A stretch of 64,000 bases of DNA, taken from assembly GCA_002104945.1 (NCBI GenBank), contig MCFH01000002.1:1393001-1457000 (forward strand). Direction: 5' to 3'. Source of the DNA: Piromyces finnis (lineage: Eukaryota > Neocallimastigomycota > Neocallimastigomycetes > Neocallimastigales > Neocallimastigaceae). The notes beneath the pieces are model-generated. The model was not told the origin of the DNA. It ran no database searches and saw only the letters and a list, made by a program, of their open reading frames with translations. A program made the translations under genes and the position numbers. How positions within the stretch are numbered: position 1 is the stretch's first letter; each line of letters starts with the position of its first letter. Of this stretch, positions 63,901 to 64,000 are shown piece by piece.

Positions 63901-64000
63901 TTATAATAGTATGCAGGAAGACTTCTTCTTTCTGTTGGTTCGTACAGTTAAAGCAGCTCTGGTGGCACATTCAAAAACTTCATTGACACCATCTCTTTCT
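63901..64000 (-). CDS. Rho-family small GTPase, C-terminal end (runs off window)
   Basis: On the minus strand the last exon ends ERDGVNEVFECATRAALT, then VRTNRKKKSSCILL and stop at 63901-63903. EVFxxATRAAL is the alpha-5 helix of Rho1/RhoA-type GTPases, followed by the usual polybasic stretch and a CAAX box. The final Leu in CILL predicts geranylgeranylation and plasma-membrane attachment. Rho1-type enzymes control actin and cell-wall synthesis. The G-box motifs lie beyond position 64000, so the exact subfamily cannot be settled. Confidence 0.88.
   Translation of the reverse strand, partial: ERDGVNEVFECATRAALTVRTNRKKKSSCILL

Overview
This window is nuclear DNA from an extremely AT-rich eukaryote. 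Genes are split by many short GT-AG introns, coding frames are rich in Asn, Lys and Ile, and long near-empty stretches are full of A/T runs and ATT microsatellites. The gene set (Sm D2, Phs1-type dehydratase, MLH3, a Rho GTPase with a CILL tail, small heat-shock proteins) and the base composition fit best with an anaerobic gut fungus (Neocallimastigomycota). That is an inference from composition and gene content; no marker here proves it. No rRNA or tRNA gene was seen.

Region 1 (1-27260) is gene-dense. On the minus strand, in order, are Sm D2 (1244-2772), a coiled-coil protein that may be augmin subunit HAUS4 (3074-5335), the very-long-chain 3-hydroxyacyl-CoA dehydratase (5722-7299), a two-pass membrane protein (9017-9964), a 21-exon helical-repeat protein (13189-19565) and a complete MLH3-type MutL homologue (19860-25127). 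A four-pass membrane protein (25576-27260) runs divergently from MLH3. All exon structures were rebuilt by hand and every one closes in frame. One intron of the helical-repeat gene has the hallmarks of a U12-type AT-AC intron, and several exons are only 3 to 19 coding bases long.

Region 2 (27261-40570) has no gene I can support, but 38223-39424 holds at least four diverged copies of a GC-richer element. The copies share a closing stem and an internal hairpin with compensatory base changes, so this is a candidate structured RNA family.

Region 3 (40571-50351) is the most unusual part. An inverted repeat with arms of about 3.0 and 4.5 kb around a 705-bp spacer carries two divergent, nearly identical genes. 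Each encodes a giant His/Gly/Cys-rich repeat protein ending in a small heat-shock (HSP20/alpha-crystallin) domain. The copies differ mainly in repeat number (5 versus 26 units of the main repeat). A 5'-truncated non-LTR retrotransposon remnant abuts the right arm.

Region 4 (50352-64000) contains a 1426-residue low-complexity protein of unknown function (51105-55385), a 5.5-kb stretch without genes, a helical-repeat (TPR-like) protein with a Cys-rich tail (60936-63215) and the 3' end of a Rho-family GTPase that runs off the window (63901-64000). The genes do not form a pathway; they are ordinary housekeeping loci around the expanded His-rich heat-shock pair.
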